Source of the DNA: Candidatus Phosphoribacter baldrii
GTDB lineage: Bacteria; Actinomycetota; Actinomycetes; Actinomycetales; Dermatophilaceae
Assembly (NCBI GenBank): GCA_016704565.1
Contig: JADIZV010000004.1
Span: 868,001-932,000, forward strand
DNA length: 64,000 nucleotides
Direction: 5' to 3'
In this document: one piece after another, positions 1-8,395 of the stretch
Numbering within the stretch: the first letter of the stretch is position 1
How the letters are laid out: the number at the start of each line of letters is the position of its first letter
Translations under genes and position numbers: made by a program
Notes under the pieces: generated by a model
Told to the model about the DNA's origin: nothing
What the model saw: the letters and a program-made list of their open reading frames with translations, nothing else
Database searches by the model: none

Positions 1-2
1 AC

Positions 3-107
3 CGGAACCTGCGGTTCCATGCCTATGACCTGGTCGCGCCGTCGGCGACGGTCGAGGAACTGCTCGCGGAGGTGGACCGTGACCCAACGGCGATCTTCTG
101 GGGCTGA
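3..107 (+). CDS. C-terminal end of an unidentified protein (cut by window edge)
   Basis: An open frame enters from the left edge and ends at a TGA at 105-107. The 34 visible residues include FHAYDLVAPSATVEELLAEV and end in DPTAIFWG. The codon choice is that of a normal high-GC gene. I do not recognise the family. The stop lies only 5 bases before the stop codon of the convergent IS30 transposase, so this reading frame may have been shortened or extended by the insertion. Confidence 0.5.
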   Translation, partial: RNLRFHAYDLVAPSATVEELLAEVDRDPTAIFWG

Positions 108-112
108 ACGAG

Positions 113-1318
113 TCAGGCTCCCGCGACCGCGTACTGGGCGCTGAGCAGATCGGCTGGACGTGCCCACCCCAGGGTCTTACGCGGCCGGTCGTTGATCTCC
201 TCGGCCACTTGGCGCAGCCACTGGGCGGTGATCAGGCTCAGGTCGGTGCCTTTGGGGAAGTAGTCCCTTAGCAGCCCGTTCATGTTCTCGTCGGTGCCGC
301 GCTGCCAGGGTGAGTGTGCGTCGCAGAAGAACACGCGGGCGCCGGTGGCGGCGGTGATCTGCTCGTGGTGGGCCAGTTCTTTGCCCTGGTCCCAGGTCAA
401 GGTCCGTCGCAGGGTCGGTGGCAGGCCCGTGAACGCGGCAGTGACCCCGTCGCGGATCGCTTCGGCCCGGGAGGCATCGGCGGGGACATGGACCAGGATC
501 AGGAACCGGGTGGAACGCTCGACCAGCGTCCCGATCGCGGAACGGTTCCCGCGGCCCATGATGCAGTCGCCCTCCCAATGGCCAACCTGGACGCGGTCCT
601 CAACCTCGGCGGGCCGGTCGGCGATCATCGTCATATTGGTCAGCCGGCCCCGACGCTCCAATCCCTGGACCCGCCGCCGACGCCGCCGCCGACGTCGCTT
701 CGCCGGCCTGGTGACCTCCACCGCCGTGTCGTAGATGCCCTGGTAGATCGACTCAGGACACAGGTGCCGGGCCGGCTGCTCGGGGAACCGGGCCGGCAAC
801 TCATGGGCGACCTGCTCGGGGCTCCACCGCTTGCCCAACAGCTCGACCACGACCGCACGCAACGGTTCGTCGACCACCAGCCGCCGAGGACGGGGGCGGG
901 CGAGCCGTCCAGCAGCGAGACGGTCCGCCACGCCTGGCCGGTAGTGGCCATCGACGCCGACGTTACGGCGCAATTCACGGCTGATCGTCGACGGGCTACG
1001 GCCCAATACCTCGGCAATCGCCCTCACTGTCTCTCGCTGACAGTGCAGGTCCGCGATCAGAGTTCGCTCGTCCAACGACAAGTACCTGGCACTCAACTGC
1101 CGCGCCACGCGGGGTGTGCTCACCGGCGGATAGTGCACCGGCTGTCCCGCGGTGTTGTGGATGGTGCGGCCGTACCTCCAGCGTGTCCCGGTCCGACGGT
1201 TGACCCCGACGATCCGGCACGCTTCGGAGTTGCTCACCCCCTGACCAACGAGCCGGGTGAACTGCTCCTGCTTGTCCGTCGCCCCACCACCAGGACGACG
1301 CCTTCGACCCTGACCCAT
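113..1318 (-). CDS. IS30-family transposase
   Basis: 401 residues, full length for IS30 transposases, which cut and paste or copy the element through a DDE catalytic core. The N-terminal part carries helix-turn-helix segments (one around SNSEACRIVGVNRRTGTRW, one around IAEVLGRSPSTISRELRRN). The DDE residues sit in HWEGDCIMG, LTWDQGKELAHH and GTDENMNGLLRDYFPKG, so the catalytic triad looks intact. An arginine run (RRRRRRRRR) precedes the catalytic domain. A candidate end is near TGTTGCGACGGTCACTGG at about 1341-1358, but I could not find its inverted partner on the left, so the element may be incomplete even though the gene looks whole. Confidence 0.93.
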   Translation of the reverse strand: MGQGRRRRPGGGATDKQEQFTRLVGQGVSNSEACRIVGVNRRTGTRWRYGRTIHNTAGQPVHYPPVSTPRVARQLSARYLSLDERTLIADLHCQRETVRAIAEVLGRSPSTISRELRRNVGVDGHYRPGVADRLAAGRLARPRPRRLVVDEPLRAVVVELLGKRWSPEQVAHELPARFPEQPARHLCPESIYQGIYDTAVEVTRPAKRRRRRRRRRVQGLERRGRLTNMTMIADRPAEVEDRVQVGHWEGDCIMGRGNRSAIGTLVERSTRFLILVHVPADASRAEAIRDGVTAAFTGLPPTLRRTLTWDQGKELAHHEQITAATGARVFFCDAHSPWQRGTDENMNGLLRDYFPKGTDLSLITAQWLRQVAEEINDRPRKTLGWARPADLLSAQYAVAGA

Positions 1319-1478
1319 CGCAACCTCCGTGACCAGTCGGTGTTGCGACGGTCACTGGAATCTGCCCGACGACAGGTGGGGCCAGAGAACTTGACGAAAC
1401 CCAGAGAACCCATGCCATGATCACTTCGCCAGGACCGACACATCAGGCCATACCCCACACGACACGTGAGGCCATACG

Positions 1479-2059
1479 CCGACAATCGCCGACCTTGAAA
1501 CACGGATGCTGACCAGAACGACCAGCGCCAACCCTGCCCTACTCGCCATCAAGGGTGTCGGGCCCGTCATCGGCGCCCAGCTGCTGATCACCGCCGGTGA
1601 CAACCCCGACCGGCTCCGATCCTCGGCCTCATTCGCGGCCTTGTGCGGCACCGCGCCCATCCCGGTGTCCTCCGGGCGCACCGACCGGCACCGCCTCTCC
1701 CGCGGCGGGGACCGGCAGGCCAACGCCGCCCTGCACCACATCGTCAAGGTCCGGATGTCCTACGACCCGCCACCCGCGCCTACCGCGACGCCCGCCTGGC
1801 CAAGGGCTGGACCCTCAAAGCCGTCTTCCTAGCCTTGAAACGAGCCGTCGCCCGCGAAATCTTCCAAGCCTTAGCCGGCCACTGCGCCGTGCCCGACTAC
1901 TCCGACCTGCGCCCAGCCCACCGAGCCAAGAACCTCACCCTGACCGCAGCCGCCACACACCTGGGAGTGTGGCCAGCACGGATCGGAGAACTCGAACTCG
2001 GCCGCCGACCCAACGAAGAACTCGCCGCCCGCTACCGCGCCTGGCTCACCCCGGCATGA
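1479..2059 (+). pseudogene. IS110-family transposase remnant, 5'-truncated and frameshifted
   Basis: The frame running from about 1479 reads IADLETRMLTRTT, then LLAIKGVGPVIGAQLLITAG and FAALCGTAPIPVSSGR, RLSRGGDRQANAALHHIV. These are the C-terminal Transposase_20 motifs of IS110 transposases. At about 1770 the frame is lost by one base: one frame ends at 1832 while the next continues as TRAYRDARLAKGWTLKAVF up to the stop at 2059. The N-terminal RuvC-like catalytic half is missing, so the gene is dead. The last 40 residues resemble a small helix-turn-helix (AAATHLGVWPARIGELELG). Confidence 0.85.
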
Positions 2060-2068
2060 GGCTTGACA

Positions 2069-2200
2069 CGCAATAGGAGCATCAGACCCGTATCGCACCC
2101 CGCGCGGGTCACGCGGGTCCGGCATCAACGCGAGTAGGTCCAGCAGGCGACCGGCCCGGTCCGGTTTGGCAGGGGTATCGGTGATCGGCGCAGATCGCAT
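2069..2200 (-). pseudogene. N-terminal stub of an ISAs1-type transposase
   Basis: From an ATG at 2198-2200 the frame reads AGRLLDLLALMPDPRDPRGV, matching the DDE_Tnp_1-associated domain that opens ISAs1-family transposases (a leucine-rich helix then PDPR..RGVR). The similarity stops about 40 residues in, next to the end of the IS110 remnant, so only the start of the gene is left. The 240 bases upstream (2201-2440) show no gene and are probably the element's own end. Confidence 0.65.
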
Positions 2201-2439
2201 CGACGGGTGTGGTCCTTGCTGAGAAGGGTCGGTATGAGAACCCCCATGTCAGCCTCTTGGGCCACACCCGTCACACACGTCACGCCGGTCACACCACCAC
2301 GTTTGCCCAGGCCACGGCCGCATTGACCGACCTTTCCGGGGCCCTGGGACACCCCCCACGTCAGGGAGCCACACCGGCCACCCAATCCCGACCACAATAC
2401 GGGGCTCTTACCGCCTACACCCTGCATTGTGAAGAGCCA

Positions 2440-2736
2440 CTAATGGTGGGCCCAAGGACCACAACGTCGGGTTGCCTTGTTGGGCGTGATCGCCATCGTC
2501 ATCTTGCCCGACTTCGCGTCGGCGTAAGCCTTGTTCATCCGGGCCGCCAACGAGGAGCCGTTGAGGGGGGCCGGGACAGCCGACGACGTGGCCACGGCAG
2601 CGCTCGTGATCGCAGCAGACGGCGCAGCTACTGGCGCTGTCGCACTCCCGCAGGCAGTGAGGGACAACAGGCCCACGAGAACAGCGGCAGGTCCTAAGGC
2701 GAGTTTCACGGCATACCCCCTGTATGGGTGGGACAC
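2440..2736 (-). pseudogene. Truncated lipoprotein gene
   Basis: The N-terminus is a lipoprotein signal: a basic start, a hydrophobic stretch and a lipobox (LVGLLSLTACGS), so Cys29 would be lipidated and the protein anchored on the outer face of the membrane. An Ala/Ser/Thr-rich linker follows, then SSLAARMNKAYADAKSGKM, which recalls the start of LppX/LprG-like or LolA-like lipoproteins. Recognisable sequence stops after about residue 87 at the junction with IS debris, so most of the mature domain is lost. Family assignment is tentative; the truncation is well supported. Confidence 0.65.
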
Positions 2737-2773
2737 ATCGACCTAACGGGCGTCAGCCTACCAACGGGGTGAC

Positions 2774-3487
2774 TCAGGCCTCGTCCTCGGCCAGCAGGTT
2801 GCGGGTCTTGGTGTAATCCAGCGGGATCCCGGGGCCCATCGTCGTCGCCATGGTGGCCTTCTCGATGTAGCGGCCCTTGGACGCCGACGGCTTAAGCCGC
2901 AGGACCTCATCGATCGCAGCCGAGTAGTTCTCCACCAGGGCACGGTCCTCGAACGAGGTCTTGCCGATGATGAAGTGCAGGTTGGCGTGCTTGTCGACGC
3001 GGAACTCGATCTTGCCGCCCTTGATGTCGGTGACTGCCTTGGCGACGTCCATCGTCACGGTGCCGGTCTTGGGGTTGGGCATGAGGCCTCGGGGGCCAAG
3101 CACCTTCCCGAGCCGACCGACCTTGCCCATCATGTCGGGGGTCGCGACAACGGCATCGAAGTCCAGCCAGCCGCCGGTGATCTTGTCGATCATGTCGTCG
3201 GCCCCCACGTAGTCCGCCCCGGCGGCGCGGGCCGCCTCGGCCTTGTCGGCGTTGGCGAAGACGAGGACTCGGGCGGTCTTGCCGGTGCCGTTGGGCAGGT
3301 TGACCGTGCCTCGGACCATCTGGTCGGCCTTGCGGGGGTCAACGCCAAGGCGGAGGGCGACCTCGACGGTCGCGTCGTACTTGGTCGAGGACGTGGCCTT
3401 CGCGAGGCGGACCGCCTCGAGCGGGGCATAGACCTTGCCGGGGGTCAGCTTCTCGACGGCGGCCTTGTAAGCCTTGCTGCGCTTCAC
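2774..3487 (-). CDS. rplA: 50S ribosomal protein L1
   Basis: 237 residues, normal length for L1, which forms the L1 stalk of the large subunit and helps move deacylated tRNA out of the E site. Family motifs are clear: GTVNLPNGTGKTARVLVFA, VGRLGKVLGPRGLMPNPKTG and KGGKIEFRVDKHANLHF. It begins with ATG in MKRSKAYKAAVEKL. It lies 189 bases downstream of rplK on the same strand, the usual L11-L1 pairing, and in other bacteria L1 represses its own operon by binding the mRNA. Confidence 0.98.
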   Translation of the reverse strand: MKRSKAYKAAVEKLTPGKVYAPLEAVRLAKATSSTKYDATVEVALRLGVDPRKADQMVRGTVNLPNGTGKTARVLVFANADKAEAARAAGADYVGADDMIDKITGGWLDFDAVVATPDMMGKVGRLGKVLGPRGLMPNPKTGTVTMDVAKAVTDIKGGKIEFRVDKHANLHFIIGKTSFEDRALVENYSAAIDEVLRLKPSASKGRYIEKATMATTMGPGIPLDYTKTRNLLAEDEA

Positions 3488-3551
3488 TTCTGCTCCTTGG
3501 GTGATGCGGTATGCCGGGTGGTCACCCGGCCGGGGTGGAGTTGTGGTCTGC

Positions 3552-3670
3552 GAGCCGCGCGCGGCTCTCCCACCCGCTCAGACGCGAAGCGTCCGAGCGC
3601 TTCTTCAATTGTGCCTTCAGTTCGGCCGAAGCCGCCCCGTCTGCGGGGGTGGTCGGGGGCGAAGCCTCCG
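3552..3670 (-). promoter_or_regulatory. Run of hairpins in the rplK-rplA spacer
   Basis: The unusually long L11-L1 spacer contains several inverted repeats: a perfect 16-base palindrome GAGCCGCGCGCGGCTC (3552-3567); an 11-pair stem with one mismatch and a three-base loop at 3575-3599, centred on GACGC-GAA-GCGTC; the palindrome TTCGGCCGAA near 3621; and GGC-GAA-GCC near 3658. In the transcript these would fold into consecutive stems. They could serve in mRNA processing, partial termination or L1 autoregulation; which one cannot be told from sequence alone. Confidence 0.45.
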
Positions 3671-3676
3671 ACTGGG

Positions 3677-4114
3677 TCAGTAACCCTCGGTCTGGACGCC
3701 CATCGAACGGGCCGTGCCGGCGATGATCCGGGCGGCCATCTCGACGTCGTTGGCGTTGAGGTCCTCGAGCTTCTGCTGGGCGATCTCACGGACCTGCTCG
3801 GCGGTCAGCTTGGCGACCTTGGTCTTGTGCGGCTCCTTGGAGCCCTTGGCAATCCCGGCGGCCTTCTTGATGAGCTCGGCGGCCGGCGGCGTCTTGGTAA
3901 CGAACGTGAACGACCGGTCTTCGTAGACGGTGATCTCGACCGGGATGACGTTGCCGCGCTGGTGTTCGGTGGCCGCGTTGTAGGCCTTGACGAACTCCAT
4001 GATGTTGACGCCGTGCTGACCCAGCGCCGGGCCGACGGGTGGGGCGGGAGTGGCCGCACCGGCGTTGATCTGCAGCTTGATGAAGCCGGTGATCTTCTTC
4101 TTCTTGGGGGGCAT
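3677..4114 (-). CDS. rplK: 50S ribosomal protein L11
   Basis: 145 residues. L11 binds the GTPase-associated centre of 23S rRNA and, in stringent-response bacteria, signals uncharged tRNA to RelA. Visible motifs: KLQINAGAATPAPPVGPALG, HGVNIMEFVKAYNA and the C-terminal RNA-binding part ending GTARSMGVQTEGY. Starts MPPKKKKITGFIKL. It lies 87 bases downstream of nusG and upstream of rplA, in the conserved secE-nusG-rplK-rplA order. Confidence 0.98.
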   Translation of the reverse strand: MPPKKKKITGFIKLQINAGAATPAPPVGPALGQHGVNIMEFVKAYNAATEHQRGNVIPVEITVYEDRSFTFVTKTPPAAELIKKAAGIAKGSKEPHKTKVAKLTAEQVREIAQQKLEDLNANDVEMAARIIAGTARSMGVQTEGY

Positions 4115-4201
4115 GCTGTTGTTCTCCTCGGGTGTGGGCCGACGCCGTGGGCGATGACCCGGTTGCAGTGCCGACCGGCTCGTGCACGGTCAGCGGTCCG
4201 G

Positions 4202-4978
4202 TCAGATCTTGGCGACCTGACCGAAAGACAACTCGACCGGGGTCTCCCGGCCGAAGATCGAGACGAGCACCTTGAGCTTCTGGGTGTCGGGGTTGATCTC
4301 GGAGATCGTCGCCGGAAGGGTCTCGAACGGGCCCTCCATGACGGTGACGGACTCGCCGACCTCGAAGTCGACGACCCGGATCTCCTTGGTCTTGCCGCCC
4401 GTGCCCACCGCGCCAGCGCCAGCCGGGCCAGCCGCCGGGGCCAGGTCGGGGGCGAGCATCCGGTAGACCTCGTCAAGGGTCAGCGGGATGGGCTGGTGGG
4501 CGTTGCCGACGAAGCCGGTGACGCCAGGGGTATGCCGCACGGCACCCCAGGATGCGTCAGTGAGGTCCATCCGGACCAGGACGTAACCGGGCATCCGAAC
4601 GCGGCGGACGAGCTTCTTCTGGCCGTTCTTGATCTCGGTCACCTCCTCCATGGGGACCTCGATCTCGAAGATGTAGTCCTCCATGTTGAGGCTGATGATC
4701 CGGGTCTCAAGGTTGGCCTTGACCCGGTTCTCGTAGCCCGCATAGGAGTGCACGACAAACCACTCGCCCGGCTTGGCCCGCAGCGTTGCCTTGAACTCGG
4801 CGACCGGGTCGATCGGCTCAGTGGCCTCAGTGGCCTCAGTGGCCTCAGTGGCCTCGGCCGTCTCGACGACCGACCCAGCGACGACCTCAGGCTCGGATGC
4901 GGGGTCGGCAACCGCCTCGACGTCGTCGAGCTGCGTGTCGTCCGCCTCGATGTCGAGGACTTCGTCCTGGTCGGCCAC
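4202..4978 (-). CDS. nusG: Transcription termination/antitermination factor NusG
   Basis: 258 residues. NusG binds RNA polymerase with its N-terminal NGN domain (here from about residue 70, GEWFVVHSYAGYENRVKANL, with VRRVRMPGYVLVRM) and ribosome or Rho with its C-terminal KOW domain (FEVGESVTVMEGPFETLPAT). An acidic extension of about 65 residues precedes the NGN domain, as is usual in actinobacteria; here it holds a tandem run ATEATEATEATE encoded by four direct copies of a 9-base unit, and there is a Gly/Ala-rich linker between the domains. It lies 80 bases downstream of secE. Confidence 0.97.
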   Translation of the reverse strand: MADQDEVLDIEADDTQLDDVEAVADPASEPEVVAGSVVETAEATEATEATEATEPIDPVAEFKATLRAKPGEWFVVHSYAGYENRVKANLETRIISLNMEDYIFEIEVPMEEVTEIKNGQKKLVRRVRMPGYVLVRMDLTDASWGAVRHTPGVTGFVGNAHQPIPLTLDEVYRMLAPDLAPAAGPAGAGAVGTGGKTKEIRVVDFEVGESVTVMEGPFETLPATISEINPDTQKLKVLVSIFGRETPVELSFGQVAKI

Positions 4979-5058
4979 GGCCTGGACCTACTTTCCTTGC
5001 GTCGTGGGGCGCGGTAGCGCCCGAATGAGACCCGCCCGCCTGTGCGAGATCGGCACCG

Positions 5059-5328
5059 TCAACTGCCGGCGAAGACCCACAGCACCAGGCGGTGCAGGAG
5101 GAAGTCGAGCCCCGCGACGATCGCCATGATGGCGAGCACGAAGAGGATGACGACCACCGTGAAGTTGAGCAGCTCGGACCCGGTCGGGCGGACCACCTTG
5201 CGCAGCTCGTCAAGGATCTGGCGGACGAACAACGACACGGCAGCGAAGAAGCGGCTGAACGGGTTGCCGTCACCGGGCCGCTGGCGGACAGCACGGCTGC
5301 CCGTCTGTGCGGTGCTCGACTCGGTCAC
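5059..5328 (-). CDS. secE: Preprotein translocase subunit SecE
   Basis: 89 residues with a single C-terminal membrane span (FTVVVILFVLAIMAIVAGL), the actinobacterial short form of SecE. SecE clamps SecY in the protein-conducting channel. The amphipathic helix before the span contains FVRQILDELRKVVRPTGSEL, the conserved family motif. The gene follows tRNA-Trp and precedes nusG on the minus strand, as in most bacteria. Confidence 0.95.
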   Translation of the reverse strand: MTESSTAQTGSRAVRQRPGDGNPFSRFFAAVSLFVRQILDELRKVVRPTGSELLNFTVVVILFVLAIMAIVAGLDFLLHRLVLWVFAGS

Positions 5329-5362
5329 GCGGCCTCTTCTCGATCAGGTCCTACTACTGACG

Positions 5363-5435
5363 CAGGGCAAGAGGGACTCGAACCCCCAACCGCCGGTTTT
5401 GGAGACCGGTGCTCTACCAATTGAGCTATTGCCCT
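5363..5435 (-). tRNA. tRNA-Trp (anticodon CCA)
   Basis: On the minus strand a full cloverleaf can be drawn: acceptor AGGGCAA paired with TTGCCCT, D arm with AGCTCAATTGGTAGAGC, anticodon stem ACCGG/CCGGC around loop TCTCCAAAA with anticodon CCA, and T arm GGGGGTTCGAGTCCC. The discriminator base is G, as expected for Trp. No CCA tail is encoded. It sits directly upstream of secE. Confidence 0.96.
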
Positions 5436-5652
5436 CCGCCGGACCTGGGGAGATCCGGCAGTCGACTGGCGTGAGCGTGACCTGCCCACTGGGATGCCCA
5501 CACCTTGCTGCGGGCACGACTGAGCATGGTCTCGAAAGCCAACCGAAGGGAAAGCATACGTGAGGCAGCGGCCCGGCGCGAACCGGCATACCTGGGAGAT
5601 CCCCGCCCGAACTGCGGACCGGACGCACGGACATCCCCGGCCCAATGGGAAC

Positions 5653-6879
5653 ATGTCGCCTGTGACCGACCTCATCGTCCCCCGCCGTGTCTCTCGGCGC
5701 ATCGGCGCCATCGCCGAAAGCGCCACCCTCGCCGTCGACGCCAAGGCCAAGGCTCTCAAGGCCCAGGGTCGGCCCGTCATCGGCTTTGGCGCCGGCGAGC
5801 CGGACTTCCCGACGCCCGACTACATCGTCGAGGCGGCGATCGCGGCGGCGAGTAACCCCGCCAACCACCGCTACACGCCCGCCGCTGGCCTCCCCGAACT
5901 GCGCGAGGCGATCGCGGCCAAGACGCTGCGCGACAGCGGGTATGCCGCCCCCGCGACGTCCGTGCTGGTCACTAACGGCGGCAAGCAGGCGGTCTACCAG
6001 GCCTTCGCCTCGATCATCGACCCGGGCGACGAGGTGCTGTTGCCCGCGCCCTACTGGACGACCTACCCGGAGGCGATCGCGCTGGCTGGCGGCACGACCG
6101 TCGAGGTCTTCGCCGGCGAGGAGCAGGGCTACCTCGTCACCGTCGACCAGCTTGAGGCCGCGCGCACCGAGCGGACCAAGGCGCTGCTGTTCTGCTCACC
6201 GTCCAACCCGACCGGCGCGGTCTACTCCCCCGAACAGACCCGTGAGATCGGCCGCTGGGCCCACGAGCACGGCATCTGGGTCATCACTGACGAGATCTAC
6301 GAGCACCTCACCTACGACGGCGCGCGGGCGACGAGCATCGTCGTCGAGGTCCCCGAGTTGGCGGACACCTGCATCGTCCTCAACGGCGTCGCCAAGACCT
6401 ACGCGATGACCGGCTGGCGGGTCGGCTGGATGATCGGGCCCAAGGACGTCATCGCCGCGGCCACCAACCTGCAGAGCCACCTGACGAGCAACGTCAACAA
6501 CATCGCCCAGCGGGCCGCGATCACCGCCCTGCGCGGAGACCTCTCCGCCGTTGACGCGATGAAGGAGGCGTTCGACCGCCGCCGACGCACCATGGTGGCC
6601 ATGCTCAGCGAGATCGACGGGGTCCAGTGCCCGACCCCGGCCGGTGCCTTCTATGTCTACCCGTCGGTCAAGGGTGTCCTCGGTCGCACGATCCGCGGCG
6701 CGAAGCCACTCACCTCGGCCGAGCTCGCCGCGCTCATCCTCGACGAGGTCGAGGTCGCCGTGGTGCCGGGTGAGGCGTTCGGCCCGAGTGGCTATCTCCG
6801 GCTTTCCTACGCGCTCGGAGACGCCGACCTCGCCGAAGGCGTGGCTCGGATCCAAGGGCTGCTGGCAGAAGCACACTGA
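5653..6879 (+). CDS. Pyridoxal-phosphate aminotransferase (aspartate aminotransferase type)
   Basis: 408 residues, fold type I, AspAT subfamily Ib. It moves an amino group between an amino acid, probably aspartate, and a 2-oxo acid in the cytoplasm. Motifs: IGFGAGEPDFPTPDYI near the start, FCSPSNPTGAVYSPEQ (cofactor and substrate region), TDEIYEHLTY, and NGVAKTYAMTGWRVGW whose lysine binds PLP. I chose ATG 5653 because homology starts there; upstream in-frame ATGs at 5560 and later would add a low-quality tail that lies in the promoter region. The next gene follows after 13 bases. Confidence 0.93.
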   Translation: MSPVTDLIVPRRVSRRIGAIAESATLAVDAKAKALKAQGRPVIGFGAGEPDFPTPDYIVEAAIAAASNPANHRYTPAAGLPELREAIAAKTLRDSGYAAPATSVLVTNGGKQAVYQAFASIIDPGDEVLLPAPYWTTYPEAIALAGGTTVEVFAGEEQGYLVTVDQLEAARTERTKALLFCSPSNPTGAVYSPEQTREIGRWAHEHGIWVITDEIYEHLTYDGARATSIVVEVPELADTCIVLNGVAKTYAMTGWRVGWMIGPKDVIAAATNLQSHLTSNVNNIAQRAAITALRGDLSAVDAMKEAFDRRRRTMVAMLSEIDGVQCPTPAGAFYVYPSVKGVLGRTIRGAKPLTSAELAALILDEVEVAVVPGEAFGPSGYLRLSYALGDADLAEGVARIQGLLAEAH

Positions 6880-6892
6880 GCCAGCGGCGCGC

Positions 6893-8320
6893 ATGCCCAC
6901 CGACCCTCGCGGACTGCGCGCCGACGCTCCGGCCTTGGATGCCTGGCTGGCCTTCCAGGAAGCCGGTCCGACGCCGTTCACCATCCCCGGACACAAGCGC
7001 CGTCTCGACCTGGTCGGCGACGTCGTGGCCGGGGACGTGCCCCTGTATGCCGGTCTGGACACGATGTCCCAGACCCGCGGCGTGCTCGCCGCCGCCGAGG
7101 CCAAGGCGGCCGGGCTCTGGGGAGCGGACGTGTGCCGGTTCTCGGTCGGTGGGTCGACCCACGGCAACCAGGCCCTCGCGCTGGCCGTCGGCTCCCCCGG
7201 CGACCGGGTCATCGTCGGGCGCACCCTGCACCGCTCGCTCCTTCTCGGGCTGGTCCTCGCCGGACTGTCACCGGTGTGGGTGTGCCCGACCGTCGACGAC
7301 CTCGGTATGCCGCGCGGCATCACCCCCGAGGCCCTCACCGACGCGCTGGTCGGCGCGCCCGATGCCGTTGCCGTCTTCGTCGGTGACCCGTCCTATGTCG
7401 GCACGTTCGCTGACATCGAGGGCCTGGCTGCGGTCGCGCACGGGTGGGGGGCTGGCGGCATACCCCTGGTCGTGGATGCCGCGTGGGGGGCGCACTTCGG
7501 GTTCCACCCGGGGCTGCCCGGACATGCCCTGGCCAGAGGTGCCGACGCGCTGGTGACCAGCGCGCACAAGACGCTTCCGGCGTGGTCGCAAGGGGCGCTC
7601 GTGCTGGCGCGGACCGAGCGGATCGACCCGGCCCGGTTGGCCGCCGCGATCGAGGCGACCGCCACGACGAGCCCCTCGGGGGCGATCCTCGCCAGCATCG
7701 ACACGAGCCGGGCCCTGCTCGAGCGGGACGGACCGGACCTGCTGGGCCGCCTGCTTCACGGCGTCGGCGCCCTGCGGTCCCGCCTGCGCGCCGTCCCCGG
7801 TCTCGCGGTCCTGGATGGCCCCGACGTCGATCCGGTCAAGGTCTGCCTGCTCCTGGCCGGCACGGGCGCTGACGGCACCCGGATCGAGGCTGACCTCATC
7901 GACCTCGGTATGCCGGTCGAGCTGGCCGACCGCGACACCCTCGTGGCGATGGTCACCCTGGCCGACCCGCCCGCCACGCTGGAACGGCTCGGCGACACTC
8001 TCGTGGAGTTCGTCGAACGACACCGAGGCACGCCTCGGCCTCCTGCCGCTTCGATCGCGTGGAGCGTTGTCCCTCAACAGGTCTGCCCGCCACGAGAGGC
8101 GTTTTTCGCTCCTCAGGAGACGGTGCCCGCGGATCGTGCGGTGGGACGCACCTGCGGTGAGCTCGTCGCGCCGTATCCACCCGGCATACCTGTCCTTGCC
8201 CCTGGTGAGCGCGTCACCGAGGAGACGGTGACCGCCCTGCGGGCCGCGCACAGGGCCGGCGTGCGCATCGCGTATGCCGCCGACCCCACCCTCGAGACGG
8301 TGCGCGTCCTGCGTGACTGA
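6893..8320 (+). CDS. Orn/Lys/Arg decarboxylase-family PLP enzyme
   Basis: 475 residues from ATG 6893. The sequence has the start of the group III decarboxylase fold (FTIPGHKRRLDL, GVLAAAEAKAAGLWGADVCR, SVGGSTHGNQA) and the PLP lysine in TSAHKTLPAWSQGA. The C-terminal third ends with the family motif ELVAPYPPGIPVLAPGERVT. Such enzymes remove CO2 from basic amino acids to make cadaverine, putrescine or agmatine. The substrate cannot be read from sequence. It is close behind the aminotransferase, so the two are probably co-transcribed. Confidence 0.88.
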   Translation: MPTDPRGLRADAPALDAWLAFQEAGPTPFTIPGHKRRLDLVGDVVAGDVPLYAGLDTMSQTRGVLAAAEAKAAGLWGADVCRFSVGGSTHGNQALALAVGSPGDRVIVGRTLHRSLLLGLVLAGLSPVWVCPTVDDLGMPRGITPEALTDALVGAPDAVAVFVGDPSYVGTFADIEGLAAVAHGWGAGGIPLVVDAAWGAHFGFHPGLPGHALARGADALVTSAHKTLPAWSQGALVLARTERIDPARLAAAIEATATTSPSGAILASIDTSRALLERDGPDLLGRLLHGVGALRSRLRAVPGLAVLDGPDVDPVKVCLLLAGTGADGTRIEADLIDLGMPVELADRDTLVAMVTLADPPATLERLGDTLVEFVERHRGTPRPPAASIAWSVVPQQVCPPREAFFAPQETVPADRAVGRTCGELVAPYPPGIPVLAPGERVTEETVTALRAAHRAGVRIAYAADPTLETVRVLRD

Positions 8321-8395
8321 GCGCGCGGACAAGGGGTCGGAGGTGAGGTGTTCACCACCTCGCACGGAACGTGATGAAGGTGGCAGAGTGAGGTC

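Larger units (their letters stand above)
108..2470. mobile_element. Cluster of insertion-sequence remnants
   Basis: Three transposase types lie side by side with no host gene between them: IS30 (whole gene), IS110 (5'-truncated and frameshifted) and an ISAs1-type N-terminal stub. The lipoprotein gene at 2440-2736 is cut at its 3' side. In 1319-1478, between the IS30 gene and the IS110 remnant, the only structure seen is a nonamer AGGCCATAC occurring twice 24 bases apart. The octamer GTATGCCG, otherwise present about every 640 bases, is absent from this stretch, which supports foreign origin. Confidence 0.8.

Noticed and set aside
1..113. Left inverted repeat of the IS30 element
   Set aside because: I searched for the complement of TTGCGACGGTCACTGGAATC and did not find it; the short GGAACC-TGC-GGTTCC palindrome at the start is unrelated.
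2708..2732. CsoR-like palindrome (CATACCCCCTGTATGGGTG) at the truncated lipoprotein start
   Set aside because: Arms do not match well, it lies inside the first codons, and the gene has no link to copper.
5560..5652. Upstream start for the aminotransferase
   Set aside because: The added 31 residues have no family similarity and lie in the region expected to hold the promoter.
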